64,000 nt of DNA from Proales similis (taxonomy: Eukaryota; Rotifera; Eurotatoria; Ploima; Proalidae), in assembly GCA_019059635.1 (NCBI GenBank), contig JAGVRJ010000009.1:310001-374000 (forward strand), in the 5' to 3' direction. A program made the position numbers and the translations under genes. Positions 1 through 11,786 of the stretch are shown piece after piece. Below the pieces are notes generated by a model. It saw only the letters and a program-made list of their open reading frames with translations, did no database searches and was not told where the DNA came from. The number at the start of each line of letters is the position of its first letter. Position 1 is the stretch's first letter.

Positions 1-2
1 AA

Positions 3-3000
3 TCTTCGCTCAGCGTGCACGAGCTGGCGCCCCATTTGGAAGAGATCATGCTCTATCTGCGCGTCATATTCAATTTCGAGCCGAGCGCTTCAGTGAAATG
101 TGTCAGCCTGGCTCTCAGAGCGCTGTTCAATCTCAATCTTGGCGGGCTTCTATTCGACTACCTGCAGCAGCAGCAAAGCAGACTTGAGCAACTCAACACG
201 GAACAAGGCAACACTCCGAAGCGATCCGAGTCGTTTCAGAGCAACTTGAACAGGGTCCTCTCCTCCTCTTTGACTTCGATCGCTTCTCACACTCAAATAT
301 TTTCGTCGTCGCGCCGCAAGCAGTCCAGTCTCTACTCCACGGTCATTTCAAGTCCTCAAAGCGAATTCACCAAATTTATGTACTCTCAGTCGATATTGTC
401 GCGCAACGAGCATTCAGTCCCCTACAACTTGACCAACGCCGAGTCGAACGCGTTTCCGATCGCCAAGTCGAATTTGGCATCCAGAAGCAGCGTTGCGACG
501 ACCAAGCCGGCCTCGCCGAGCAAATCAATATTCAAACTGCTGAATCCGTTCAAAGCCGAGCAGGCGGCCACTTCGCCGGGCAAGTCCAAGCAAGAGAGAA
601 ACGACTTCAAAACCATAAACATCTACATAAAGTCGTTCGAGCCGATTGTGTTCAAATCGCTTCATCAGTACACAGTGACCAGTTCGGTCAATCTGCAATG
701 CCGCATTCTGGAGCTGTTGATTCAACTCATCTATCTGAACGTCGACTATCATCTGCTAGACTCGGAGAAAGTGTTTGTCAATCACGTGCTCAAGCAGCTC
801 GAGAACCTGATGGCACACGAAGAGTCGAGCGAGGAAACGCTCAACGCGAGCATTCTCTACAAAGCCTATTCGTTTGAGATAAACGACAGCTTCGACTCGG
901 AGACAAATCAGATTGACGCTCTCAATCCGTTCGATGTGGAGACGATGATCAATAAACTGTGCGCAACGTACAACAGCTCGGCGCAGACGCCAACTTTCAA
1001 TTCGAGTACGCCCAAGCTCACCAATTTGCCCAACATCGCCTCGCCCATATCCAGCTCGATGAAACTGAATCATCAAGTTCATCGACGACAATATGTGCTC
1101 ATTCCGAAGCTGTTCGAGTTCCTCTTGACTCTCACGTACGAGAAGCGGCAAAAGCTAAACAACCCGGCCAACACGATCACCGTGGCGCAGGTGATGCAGC
1201 TCTGCGACAGTCTGATGGCCAGCGAGAATTCGCCCCAGTCGCACGCTATACCTGCACTCAGGCCGTTGGTCACTGATCTGTTCATGAGCAGATCCAAGGA
1301 AGAGCTCGAAGATCTCGAAATCCAGCAAGACGTTCTCTTTCAGAAGCTGACCAGACTAGTAAAGTACCCGCAGACATGGCCCCTGATCAACATTGCCATC
1401 TCCAAGCACAGACGCGAGAATAACGAAGAAAAGTGGAAGAGGACGTCGAGACAAGCGTGCGACGCGCTCTTCAACGCGATCCGAGCGGGCGAGCTCAAAC
1501 TGGCCAATTTCGACGGATTCGAGCTGCGGGCCGTTCGGCGCTACTCTCGCGCCTACGTTCCGAACTTGGAGAGTTTCAAGCAACTGATTCTGTTATTCAA
1601 CACGTTTGCTCCTCAAGTGTTCCGTCCCATAGACATGACCATACATGGCCTGTTTGACGCGTTCAAAGAGTTTGACCTTGAAAATGGTGACATCGAGAGT
1701 GTGAACCGTTTGATCAGCACAACTCTCGTTCACCTCTATCTGCTCTATTCGCATTCAAACGAAGAGCAGATTCTAAGTCGCCTCTATCGAACAATCGGGC
1801 AAATAGCCACCAGCTCGGGTGGCAGGGAAAGATCCTCATTGGGCTTGGAGTCCAACTTTTCAAGTTTAACCGACGATTCGATGAGCACTCTGAGCAGCGA
1901 CTCGGATCGTCCGAATCACGTTAAAAATGACGTTGATGTCGACAGTGAACATTGGCAAGCTGCCATATTCCTCGTCAAATGCTTGCTGAAAACCGCCACA
2001 ATTGGCCTCGAGCGACTGGCGCGGCGAATAAAAATCGCCGACTCGAACACGCTGGCGAGCTTGTTGTCTGCGTCAACGGCCGGCGCCTATCGACTCAAAG
2101 ATTTCGAAATGAGAGACCAAGTCGAGCTGAACAGTCTTAAACAGCTCATGAACAACTTCATTTTGTTTATTTCCTTCTTTCGACAATCGTCCTCGTTTCC
2201 GGTCATCTCGAACGCAATGAGCAATGTTCTCAACTCGGCCAACAGCGATCGCAAAGAGGAGCTCACATTCGATCCCACTCTGTTCGACGAGGTTTTCGAA
2301 ATGAACACAAGCACTCTGATGAGCAAAGTGAACGACATGGTTCTGAATCGATTGGCCAAGCTAACGCCCGTTCTCGCTTCGTTCTGGCAGAGCTTCCTGC
2401 TCACCTACGAGTACAAGGACAGAGAATACTGGAAGCTGTCGCTTGGCGACTGCTCGGCAATCAGCTACTCTAATGCCGGAGTCGACTCGGTTTGCTCCAG
2501 TCCAAACAACTCGCTCTTGCCGGAAGGCAACAACGAAGACTCGTCGCAACAGCTGGATGCGATCAGTTCGTTTGGCAGAATTCAAATTGAGACGTTGAAC
2601 GAGAACTTGTTTCGATACTTGTCACTGGCCGTTCTTTGCGACAACATCGTAGCCGGACTGCATCAGGACAACACAATTGAGCTGAGCATCGTCCTCGTCA
2701 ACAATCTTGTTCAGTTGTACGAAATGGTCGGCAGCGAGCCGATCGCACTCGACCTGATCGGAATGGTGCATCGCAACCAGTCGACCAGTCGTCTCTTTTT
2801 GCACAGCATCGACTCAAGCTGGTCGAAGATGCTCGACTGCAAGCGGCCCTATGTGCTGCGCGAGTGTCTCGAGTCGACTGAAGGCGTACACATCAGTTCG
2901 AGCGGGTCACTGATAGCTCTGCTCGTGGGCAGATTTTTCCAGCTTCCCTACATGAGTCTGGTGCGCTTCGCCGATCACATTGCCTGTCAACGTGTTCAAA

Positions 3001-6000
3001 TGCTCGACTCGTTCTCTCAGAGCGAACTGGCCCAGCAGTTCGATGAGGCCAATTTGGAGCCGTTGCGTGCGCTCCTGATCGAAAAGTCGGTCAGCTCGAA
3101 TCGTCATCATCGACTCATCAATCTGCTCGGCCAGCTCGGCTTAAAACTTGGACAAACTAACCCGAGCGGCCTCAGACAGAGTCAGTCGATTGACTTTTTC
3201 CAGCTCTACATGTCATCGGATCAAATGAACGCTTCGCTGGACAAAGAATGGTTTTTCAACATCGTCAAGGCGTCGTGCTGTTCATCGCCCAGCGAAGGCC
3301 AAGTAGACCTGCTCACCGACCGTTCGGCACTCAAGTCAAAGCAATGCGCGCTTATGTTGTCCAAGCTCGATTTTCAAAATGCCAGTCACGTTCTAGCCCA
3401 GGCAAAGTTCAAGCTCACCATACTAAAAGAGTGCATCGAGCTCGGCGCTCGTCTCAGTCAGACAAACATTGAAAAGCTGCCGAGCATTTTGAAAGGTGCC
3501 ACCGACATCATGGACGATTTCATGCACCCATTGTGGCGAGCCTCAATCGCCTTATTCCAATCCAAGCTCGAGTTGGTGTGCGAGACAATACCGAGCACCA
3601 ATCAGCCCGAGCTGATCATGTCCAGCGATCTCGGCGCCATCGAAGACCTGATTGGGCCACTATTGTCTGCAGCCAACTCTTATCTAAATTGCACTCGTCA
3701 ATATCCGTGCGTGAGCCATCACCTGGCCAATATGCCCGTTCAATTCTCAGACCAGCTTCTTACCTTTTTACTGTTCCAACTGAGTAGGACAAGTCTTCTT
3801 CCGAACGACAGAAACAGTCTGCAAGAGCTCAAGAGCACGTTTCAAGGCGCTCTTCACACACTGACCGAGCCGACGCTGATCTCGAAGCTTTGTCAGAGAC
3901 CCAACTACTCCAAGCTGCTGTCAACGTTCATCAAAGACCTCTACAGTCTATTGAGCGGCTCTTTTTTCGACTATGTCGATCGAAGTCTAATTCGCAGTCC
4001 CAAGATTGAGTTTAAAATAGAAGCCAGTCTGAACGTGACGTCCGACTTGATGTTTGACGCTGACTGTTTGGAAACGCTGCTCAAGATTCGCTTCATATTG
4101 ACCAATTCGAGCTTGTCACGCGCCTATGTGAGCGAGGACACGTCCAGCAAGACATCTAGTCAAACGAACTTGCTGGAGCAAAGCAGCGACTTGAAGGCCA
4201 AGCTTCCGTTCGTCGACTTGATTCAAGGCATTTATCTGGGACTTTGCCGAATGCCGGTGATTGAACGCTTCATGCGAATTCCGCTCACGCTGTGGAGTTC
4301 GGCGTCGTTTAAAATCGAATACAAGCATCTTCTGCCGTCCGACTCGAGCGCTCTGCCGCCTGTCGAGCATCTTCGAGAAGCCGATGTTCTACGCGAGCAT
4401 CTCAATCACATGCTGAGTGTGGGATGGGTGTCGCGCAGTCAGTTTGAGTACGAATACGTTAACCTGCTCACTCTGCTGCACAACATGACCGAAGACTACA
4501 GCCTGCCGATCTCGCTCGAGGCAGGCGAGCGAATAGACACGCAGCTGCCGCTCGAAGAGGTGCGCGAGCGCAACAAATGCATCTGCCTAGTCATCAAGGG
4601 CTTGTCCACTTGGCTGATAAATTCAACGCTCACGCCCAAATCTGGTTCCACATTGAACAGTCTGTTCGAGCAAGTCAGCCGAAACAAAGTGCCGCCCTTC
4701 ATGCAGAAGCAAATCGGTCGCCAGTATTGTCAGATAAAACGCATCGTCGAATCGCACAGCCGCCTGAACACGTTCGCTCAGCTCAACTGCGCGCTGGTGG
4801 CCAACAACTCGAACGTTTTGTTCATGCTCGATCCGGTTCTCATCGACGAGATTGAACGCAGCCGAAAGAGCTTTGAGCCAGACAGCCGAGACCCGCTCGG
4901 ACAGCTCATGCAAATATCGGCCCGGCTCAGCATGCGAGATCACAATCTACTTTTCTCGACCAACATCGAGCGCACTCTGATTTCAAACTTGCCGTCTGAT
5001 GCTCACTCTTACTTTGACTACTCGCAGATCGCTCTCGAGGGCCTGCTCAAGTTTATGGGCCAGTGGAACCTTCCGGTCGTGCCAAATGTTCAAAGCGGCA
5101 ACCACAACAATGAGAGCAACGGTGATGCAGCAGATGACGAGTCCTCGCCAGTGAGTCAAGGCGCCAGAAAGCTGCTGGAGAAGTTGGGCGAGCTACTCGC
5201 CGAGGACACAGATTTGTTCCGAGGCGCCGAATCGAACCAGCAAACGAGCGCTGGCGAGCCTGTTGTGGTCAGACGCACATTCAATCGAAACAATCTGGAC
5301 GTGGCCTCGGTGCTCAGAACCGTGTTGGACTATTACGAGTCGTTCTATCGGCATCCGTGCCTCCAACTCAAGCACACTATTCTCAAGTCAATCTCTTATC
5401 TGGCCAACTGCCTGTTTGATTCTAAACACCAGTACGAGCAGCTGCTCGACAAACTCCTCTCGTTCGAGTGGTACAACGCGTTTGTGCTTCAAGAGGAGCA
5501 AACAAGCGATTTGACCAGCGACTCGCTTATTGCGGTCGCCGTTTACACCGAATGCCTTTGCAGGAGCTGTCTATACGCCACTCAGCACGAGGCGGTGTCC
5601 AACAGAGACCTTGAGCGGCTGAATAAAGTGTTCGAGGCCGGCTTCAAGTCGAACGCGCTTTCTATCAAAGAGGCAACTGTGCACGGCCTGATCGTCTGGC
5701 TGGAAGTGATCAGCTACGGCTACATGTCCGAGGTGAACGAATGTCGCCGAATCACCGAACACTTGTGCAAGCAGATCATTCTGGTCAAAGAGGACGGACT
5801 CGTTCTAGGCAATTACGCGCGCTATATTAGCAAACTTTGGTCGGCCGGATTCTACATGATCGAGAACTGCTTGGACGCGATCAAGGACGCGCCGACATTC
5901 ATTGGCACGTTCATAAAGCAAACCTACGAAATAATGAACGACCCAGTCACGCCTTACTTTCTCTTCTATCAACTCTATTTGGGCCTGGAACGGCTGCTGC

Positions 6001-6962
6001 TGTCAAGCATGGTGCCCTCGTACGAGGTGAGCTCCATTGAGAAAGTGTTTTCGTCCCGTTTCGATGAGCAGCGATCGCTGTGCTTGACCTCGCTGATCAT
6101 CACCAATCTGTACTCTTCAGACCAGAGCAAGAACATGAACTACTGGTATGACATAGTTCGTCTGGGCCGTCGCTCAGACTCGGGCGTGAGACGGGACTCG
6201 TCTGGACAAGCCGTCTCGTCGTCCGCGTCCAACTCGTCGATAAGCACGGGCAACGATTTGTCCAAATCGCAGAGCAAGGACACGATCGGCAGCGAGAAGA
6301 TCTCCGGCTTTCCGCAAATACTCGAGCTGAGCACTCAGCCTGAGCTTCAGTCGCATTTGCTCAAAGTGCTCGAGGTGGCCACTTCGTTTTTCGAGAAGAT
6401 GAAAAACAGCAGCACCGCTCGAGAGGCGAGCATCTACGCCAGTCTGCTGCCTCGGCTCATGTGTGACTTTTTGCCGCCGCACGATCTGCTCAACAAGCTG
6501 GTCACCGAGTTTCTCAACAGCGCCCAGCACAGTTATCCCGAAGCAGTTGCATTTATCGTTTACAAATGCTTTGATCTCTTGCAGGAAAGAGGCCTCGACG
6601 CCCTCATTCAGGAGTGGTGTTTACTCTCGCTGTCCAACTTCCTTCAGCGGGGCAACACTCGCGAGTCGGTTTGGCTCACTTCGTGTCTGCTTGTGAGCGC
6701 CAGCTGCAACCGCTGGCTCAAGTCTGCTTTTCCGCTCTTGCTGAGCCGGCACTGCTCGCTGGAGGCGGTCGACAGGGCCGTCTTCTACATGGCCGTGGTC
6801 GAGTTCAGCAAACAGTTTGAAGATAGGCACCAGATTCAGGCAATAATCACCGCAGTCGAGCAAATTGCCAAGCAAGACAGTCCGTTCGAAAAGCTCGTTC
6901 AGTTGTTAAACGCCTATTTGAATTCAACAGTTCAACAGTTAGCGCCTACTTCATCCACCTAG
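3..6962 (+). CDS. HTT: Huntingtin, 3' part (5' end outside window)
   Basis: Huntingtin is a very large HEAT-repeat scaffold for vesicle transport, autophagy and HAP40 binding. The frame is open from base 3 to a TAG at 6960-6962, about 2,319 codons with no intron. The GTG at 15 is an internal Val codon, not a start, so the N-terminus lies upstream. The identification rests mainly on the C-terminus: SASCNRWLKSAFPLLLSR, then the EAVDRAVFYMAVVEF and SPFEKLVQLLNAYL segments, which follow the order and spacing of the vertebrate C-terminal HEAT domain. The rest is alpha-helical, HEAT-like sequence with Ser-rich loops (around residues 60-110, 160-185 and 2060-2090) that look like the disordered linkers of the family. 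Vertebrate huntingtin is about 3,140 aa, so roughly the last three quarters is here. The lack of introns is unusual beside the finely split neighbours. Confidence 0.88.
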   Translation, partial: SSLSVHELAPHLEEIMLYLRVIFNFEPSASVKCVSLALRALFNLNLGGLLFDYLQQQQSRLEQLNTEQGNTPKRSESFQSNLNRVLSSSLTSIASHTQIFSSSRRKQSSLYSTVISSPQSEFTKFMYSQSILSRNEHSVPYNLTNAESNAFPIAKSNLASRSSVATTKPASPSKSIFKLLNPFKAEQAATSPGKSKQERNDFKTINIYIKSFEPIVFKSLHQYTVTSSVNLQCRILELLIQLIYLNVDYHLLDSEKVFVNHVLKQLENLMAHEESSEETLNASILYKAYSFEINDSFDSETNQIDALNPFDVETMINKLCATYNSSAQTPTFNSSTPKLTNLPNIASPISSSMKLNHQVHRRQYVLIPKLFEFLLTLTYEKRQKLNNPANTITVAQVMQLCDSLMASENSPQSHAIPALRPLVTDLFMSRSKEELEDLEIQQDVLFQKLTRLVKYPQTWPLINIAISKHRRENNEEKWKRTSRQACDALFNAIRAGELKLANFDGFELRAVRRYSRAYVPNLESFKQLILLFNTFAPQVFRPIDMTIHGLFDAFKEFDLENGDIESVNRLISTTLVHLYLLYSHSNEEQILSRLYRTIGQIATSSGGRERSSLGLESNFSSLTDDSMSTLSSDSDRPNHVKNDVDVDSEHWQAAIFLVKCLLKTATIGLERLARRIKIADSNTLASLLSASTAGAYRLKDFEMRDQVELNSLKQLMNNFILFISFFRQSSSFPVISNAMSNVLNSANSDRKEELTFDPTLFDEVFEMNTSTLMSKVNDMVLNRLAKLTPVLASFWQSFLLTYEYKDREYWKLSLGDCSAISYSNAGVDSVCSSPNNSLLPEGNNEDSSQQLDAISSFGRIQIETLNENLFRYLSLAVLCDNIVAGLHQDNTIELSIVLVNNLVQLYEMVGSEPIALDLIGMVHRNQSTSRLFLHSIDSSWSKMLDCKRPYVLRECLESTEGVHISSSGSLIALLVGRFFQLPYMSLVRFADHIACQRVQMLDSFSQSELAQQFDEANLEPLRALLIEKSVSSNRHHRLINLLGQLGLKLGQTNPSGLRQSQSIDFFQLYMSSDQMNASLDKEWFFNIVKASCCSSPSEGQVDLLTDRSALKSKQCALMLSKLDFQNASHVLAQAKFKLTILKECIELGARLSQTNIEKLPSILKGATDIMDDFMHPLWRASIALFQSKLELVCETIPSTNQPELIMSSDLGAIEDLIGPLLSAANSYLNCTRQYPCVSHHLANMPVQFSDQLLTFLLFQLSRTSLLPNDRNSLQELKSTFQGALHTLTEPTLISKLCQRPNYSKLLSTFIKDLYSLLSGSFFDYVDRSLIRSPKIEFKIEASLNVTSDLMFDADCLETLLKIRFILTNSSLSRAYVSEDTSSKTSSQTNLLEQSSDLKAKLPFVDLIQGIYLGLCRMPVIERFMRIPLTLWSSASFKIEYKHLLPSDSSALPPVEHLREADVLREHLNHMLSVGWVSRSQFEYEYVNLLTLLHNMTEDYSLPISLEAGERIDTQLPLEEVRERNKCICLVIKGLSTWLINSTLTPKSGSTLNSLFEQVSRNKVPPFMQKQIGRQYCQIKRIVESHSRLNTFAQLNCALVANNSNVLFMLDPVLIDEIERSRKSFEPDSRDPLGQLMQISARLSMRDHNLLFSTNIERTLISNLPSDAHSYFDYSQIALEGLLKFMGQWNLPVVPNVQSGNHNNESNGDAADDESSPVSQGARKLLEKLGELLAEDTDLFRGAESNQQTSAGEPVVVRRTFNRNNLDVASVLRTVLDYYESFYRHPCLQLKHTILKSISYLANCLFDSKHQYEQLLDKLLSFEWYNAFVLQEEQTSDLTSDSLIAVAVYTECLCRSCLYATQHEAVSNRDLERLNKVFEAGFKSNALSIKEATVHGLIVWLEVISYGYMSEVNECRRITEHLCKQIILVKEDGLVLGNYARYISKLWSAGFYMIENCLDAIKDAPTFIGTFIKQTYEIMNDPVTPYFLFYQLYLGLERLLLSSMVPSYEVSSIEKVFSSRFDEQRSLCLTSLIITNLYSSDQSKNMNYWYDIVRLGRRSDSGVRRDSSGQAVSSSASNSSISTGNDLSKSQSKDTIGSEKISGFPQILELSTQPELQSHLLKVLEVATSFFEKMKNSSTAREASIYASLLPRLMCDFLPPHDLLNKLVTEFLNSAQHSYPEAVAFIVYKCFDLLQERGLDALIQEWCLLSLSNFLQRGNTRESVWLTSCLLVSASCNRWLKSAFPLLLSRHCSLEAVDRAVFYMAVVEFSKQFEDRHQIQAIITAVEQIAKQDSPFEKLVQLLNAYLNSTVQQLAPTSST

Positions 6963-7016
6963 CACCACATTCACTCTTTCCATCTGTCTCAGCCGATTAC
7001 CTTTTTTAGACGATGA

Positions 7017-7022
7017 AATAAA
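7017..7022 (+). terminator. Huntingtin polyadenylation signal
   Basis: An AATAAA hexamer lies 55 bases after the huntingtin stop codon, in a short 3' UTR. Confidence 0.7.
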
Positions 7023-7799
7023 CGATTTCACCATTCATTTGCTCTTTGCTTGTTTCAAGTCGACAGCCAGACAGACAGACGCCAAAATGTGTCCGGGTTG
7101 ACATAATTCAAAACAGATTTTGTTGCTTTTTTGAACGCAAGCAAAAAACAATCAATCGGGTGAGAGAACGCCAACTGACGCATCGAATAGGATCGTCTAA
7201 CTTGGTCCCGCACTGGTTTGTTAAGCCAACAAACGGACATGTAAGCCGCTTTCAGTTTGAATCTTGTAATTAAATTCCAAGAAGATGGATAGTGCAAAGA
7301 GAGTCAGAAAAGCGAAGCAGCAAGCGGATTTGCAGATCGCTTGTCGATTTGCATCCTATTTGGATTAGATCTAATTAAGACAGGCTGCTTAACGAATTTC
7401 GCACCAACTCGACCGAAATGTGCAAATGCATGATAATCGCGTCCTCAGACGAGCAACAAGCGAGCGGATCTTAAATCTTAATTGAGCGCCACACTACGGA
7501 AGCTAAGGCATCATTTCTATCTCTGCTTTCAGTCGTCGGGTTAAAATTAGCATCGATTTGTCTCTCTCTCTCTCTAGTATTTACTTGCGCCTGTTGCCTG
7601 CTACTCGTATTTAATCTGCACGGCTCGATAAGCCAGTTTTAGATAATGAAGCGTGAAATTTATATTGAATGCGCGTTTAGAGCAATTCTTGCCCTAAACA
7701 AGAAGCGCCTTGTGATGCTGCACGCGTGAAAGTGTTTTTTCTGCCAACAAATAAACTCGGCACGAAGAGAATTAAAGAGAGTACGAGTGCGAGAGATGA

Positions 7800-7819
7800 A
7801 GAGAGAGAGAGAGAGAGAG
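7800..7819 (+). repeat. GA dinucleotide microsatellite
   Basis: An uninterrupted GA run, continued by imperfect GAGA for another 15 bases. Confidence 0.9.
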
Positions 7820-8232
7820 CGAGAGATTGGGGAAAGTGAGTCGAGAATTAACAAGAAGCGCTCAATAGAAATCATCATCATCATCATCGTCGGCAGCAGA
7901 ATCGAGACCTTTTCCGCCAAAGTAAAAGGAACAAAAGAGAAACTTCAGACGGGTAGAGAGAAGCGAAATATAATCAAAGAGGCAGCCAATGTGAGTCTAG
8001 TGGCGTATTGCAACTTCAATCGACCGTAAGAGGGCAAAGAAAGCATCGAACAATCAAAATTGAGTCGATTCTCTATCTCTGGCTAGATATGGCGGTGAAA
8101 TTGGCCAAGATAGCTTGTAGCTAGTTATCAGTTGTGTGCGGTGAAATTGACCTGCAGCCGAGCTCAGTGAACCGTTGGAGAGCGATGAGATTGCCGCGCG
8201 ATTGCACCATGCCTCTCTCCACTAAGGGCACT

Positions 8233-8269
8233 TATAAACTGGCAACATGTTCGCTCAGCAAGCTTCAGT
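8233..8269 (+). promoter_or_regulatory. TATA plus TCAGT-type initiator, possible core promoter
   Basis: TATAAA at 8233-8238 is followed by TTCAGTT with its A at 8267, about the distance expected between a TATA box and a transcription start. No coding exon follows closely; the ATG at 8322 opens only a 77-codon frame with CA-repeat coding. It could serve a 5' untranslated exon of the class B GPCR 3.5 kb downstream, or a non-coding RNA. This is a motif match only. Confidence 0.25.
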
Positions 8270-10811
8270 TCTGTTTAAGAATAGAGCACACTGAGCTGAG
8301 ATAAGCTGCAAATAGCGAGCGATGTGTCAGAACGCATCTGCCCATCTGATTGAAGCCGATTGTTTCAAAGTTCACTCGAGCACAACATTTTTATTCAAGA
8401 GCCTCGCGCGTTTCAACCTGGTGTCCCAACATCGTTTTCTCTTTCGTTTGGCTTCTTCTTTTACCCGAATCAAGCGCACAGAATCACACAATTCCAAGGT
8501 TTCTCTGATTGCTCAAGAATTGTGCACACACACACACACACACTGGCACTGTTGATAGTGGGCCACTGCATGACAGGGTTACATGAGCAAACAGAATGCA
8601 TTAGATGAAGAGAAAAATAAACACGCGACCAGAATTGTTTGCGTTCTCATTTCTGCTTTTTTGCATTCTCAGTTAAAAGAGACCGAAAAAGGGGCAACGT
8701 GTTGATTGTTTTAAAGAACGATTGCAATCCACCTGACGCTTGCAGTGCCTCTTTTCACTCAGCTTGAGACGTTTTTTAATTGAGCGCTGTGGATAATTGA
8801 ATCCGCCCTGGCCCACTGCGAGCGGCTTGTTGTGCAGCTCTGCAACTTGGCGGGCATCGTCTTTTAAGAGAACCACTCTGCCGCAATGTGTATGAGCTGT
8901 TTGATTTTGGTTTATTGTGCCAACGAGTGCAACGGCCGACTGCTCTTACACAAAGCAGTCTTTAGGCGCACTAGCCATCAAGTGATTCGTCATGATCATC
9001 AATCAGAGGCATTAATTCCTTTGCGTGCGCTTACCGCCAACGGGCCAAGACACAACAGTATCTCGAAATCCTTGACGCACATGAGTGCTCTGAAGCATAT
9101 TCATTGACAACAGCTATTTAAGCAAAAGAGACGCACCGCGCGCAGATTTCTAGAGCTCCTATAATAAGAAAACGGATTAGATGCCTGCCTTGATTAGATA
9201 ACTCATAATTCATTATTGGATAAAAATCGATCGACCTGTTCGCGCCAGTCTGTCGATTTTTATAATAAGGTTTACATTTTTAGAATGAATGCGGCCAAAC
9301 ACAAAAGAAAGAGCGAGGCAGCGTGAGAACCAGAGAGAGAGAGAGTGGGCCAGATTGCGTTTGATTCATTCATTTGTTCTTTGTTTCAATGTGAGCCAGT
9401 GAGAGGAAGAATGAAAAGCCAAAGGAGAAGACAAAAAGAGAAATAGAAAGAGGAAGTGAAAAGATCTGATGGCAGCAGCAGATGGCAGAACGAAATCCGT
9501 TCATTATTTGAGAATGACATTTCGAATTTTAGAAAATAGGAGCCCAGCCAGCCAGCTAGCGAACCAAACCGATTCGCTTTGGCTAGAGGCGCTCTTACGC
9601 AAATCACCGAGCATAATTATTGCCGATGCCGCCGACCGTTTGGCAGCGATTGGAAACCTAAGAAGCGAGATCAGCGAAGGAAAAGCCCGATCAGACGGGT
9701 CGATCAGAGATCAGTGGATCGAGCTCGTCATTTGGCTCCCTATTTCTGAACCTTTCATTTGTTTATTCTCTCGCGCATTCATGTGAGCTGTAGATTCTTA
9801 AATGAAGAACTATGCTTCGGCCAAATGATGTCGTCAAATTGCGTGAATCGAGGATACATTCAATCCGTTGAGCCTTTTCTTGAAGCTTATCTCATTCTAG
9901 TTTATTGGTGTCGTTTTGAGCGAAACGGTCGCCGCGCACATGGCAGCCAGCAGACGGCTTAATATTTATTTTTATCTTAATGCGAGGCTCGCGTATAATT
10001 TGATAAGAGTGTTTTGCGTGCGTCTACTTGAGCTGGTTGCCATTCGTGCAAGATTCAAGAATCATTGAAAACAAGCCCATTTAGCCCACTGTTGACTGAC
10101 ATGTCGAGTATGTTTCCGATTATTGAATTTTTGGACATTTTTCCACCAGCATGCGATCTAATCAAAAAATTAGACACACACACACTCAAATATATATTTT
10201 CACATGTATGCCGGCAGTTTGCAGCAAAAAGCATTTGTCATCGTATTCACGGCATCTGTGTTCAGCAAATCGACAGAGAGCTAGCGAGCGAGCGAACAAA
10301 ACTGGCGATAGAGAGACCGGTTTAATTGCACGAGCTTTGACTGAGATAAAGCATAATTAAGATTTGAACGGGACCTTGTCACTCATTGCGTTGCCTCTCT
10401 ACTCGAGGGCAGCGTTTTAAATTTTCATCAGAATTCTTTGTTTCTCATTTTCTACTCCTCTGTCTCTCTCTCGGCCTCTTTCCTGCACCTTACACCGAGT
10501 CAATCAAATCAAGCAAATTACGAACATAAAAGCGGGGCCAATCAAGTCCAAGCAAGCGTGGCCCAGTTTATGTAAAGGCCGGATGGATGAAGGATACAGG
10601 CTGGCGCTTGTCTCTTTAGTCGACCGGGCGGGATGTGGTGTCAGGCGAGTGCTTGTTGCTAAATTATCGAATTGCATGCGTTGATTTCAAACCCTTTACG
10701 TTTGGCGCCGCTCACTCGTCTACGCCTCGAAATTCAACATTTCGGCCCGCTGGTGCGTTGTGTCGACGAACCGTTCGTTAAATACATCACCAAGGTCTTA
10801 TCTAAATTCAT

Positions 10812-10833
10812 ACACACACACACACACACACAC
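10812..10833 (+). repeat. CA dinucleotide microsatellite
   Basis: About eleven uninterrupted AC units. A second CA tract lies at 8525-8543. Confidence 0.9.
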
Positions 10834-11786
10834 ATAGAGGCACAGGCAAAAGATAGTCGCTGTTCACCTGCACCTCGTCTTATGCTTGATCGAGGATGAG
10901 ATAGAATCTCGCCCAGTTTGATTGTTTTTTGCCCGTTTGTGTGATGTGGTGCGTACGAGCAAGATTATTAGACAGTTGGCGATAAGTCAAGTAGAGCTCG
11001 TTATGAGCTCGAATAGAAAAGTCATCATTCGAGATGAGGAGGTTCTTGAATTACTTTGTCGTGTGCGCAGAGTGTGCGCTTTCTCCTCATTCATGCTCTT
11101 CATCTTCTTCTTCTTCGGTTTCTTTCCGTTCGCTCGCTCAATCGCACACTCATTCATGCAGGCCCTATGAGTCCATCAGTAGAGCGAGTTAACGTCACGA
11201 GCAGTAGACGAATTCAAACACAGGCAAAAGAGAGAAAGCGAGAGAGGGAAGAAGAGGGCGGTAAAGAGAGGGAGAGTGGCAAAGAGCAATGTGCCTCCTT
11301 GGCCGCGCTTGTCTGTATTTGTACGCTCACCTGTATTTTGATCGAAGCTATCGACTACGTCTTGCCTCTCTATCAAACCCGCCCACGCAAACAAATTCAA
11401 TCAGCTGCCATGTTGCTGGTATGGATCGCGCTTTAAGTGATCAACCGACGAAATCTATCAAATACATTCACGCGTCTTTGTCGTCATCATCATCTACACC
11501 ATCGTCGGGTTTGGTTCGGCTTCGCAGCAGAATCAGTTCAAGAATCAGCTTGCTGTGCTGTGAGTGAATTTGCAAGACCGCAGCAATTTAAGAGAAAAAG
11601 AACAAAGAGCCAGAAAGAGAGAGAGCGCGAATAATTTATTGAGAGTGTAAAATCAACCATCTCAGTTGTAAATTGAATTTCTGTTTAGCATTTCTGGCCA
11701 AGAATGACGTTCGCCGCAAGTACATCGTCGAATATTGCCTGAGCCAAGAGCATCGACTTTGAACAATACTCCAATCCAAAGCCAGA

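Larger units (their letters stand above)
7023..11786. other. Gene-poor spacer with microsatellites
   Basis: No convincing coding exon was found in this 4.7 kb. It is AT-rich and dotted with simple repeats: TC (7561-7575), GA (7800-7819), CA (8525-8543), GA (about 9333-9344), CA (10172-10183) and CA (10812-10833). The reading frames present are short and biased by the repeats. A TATA/Inr-like pair at 8233-8269 is listed separately. The stretch probably holds regulatory DNA and 5' untranslated exons of the downstream GPCR gene. Confidence 0.5.
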
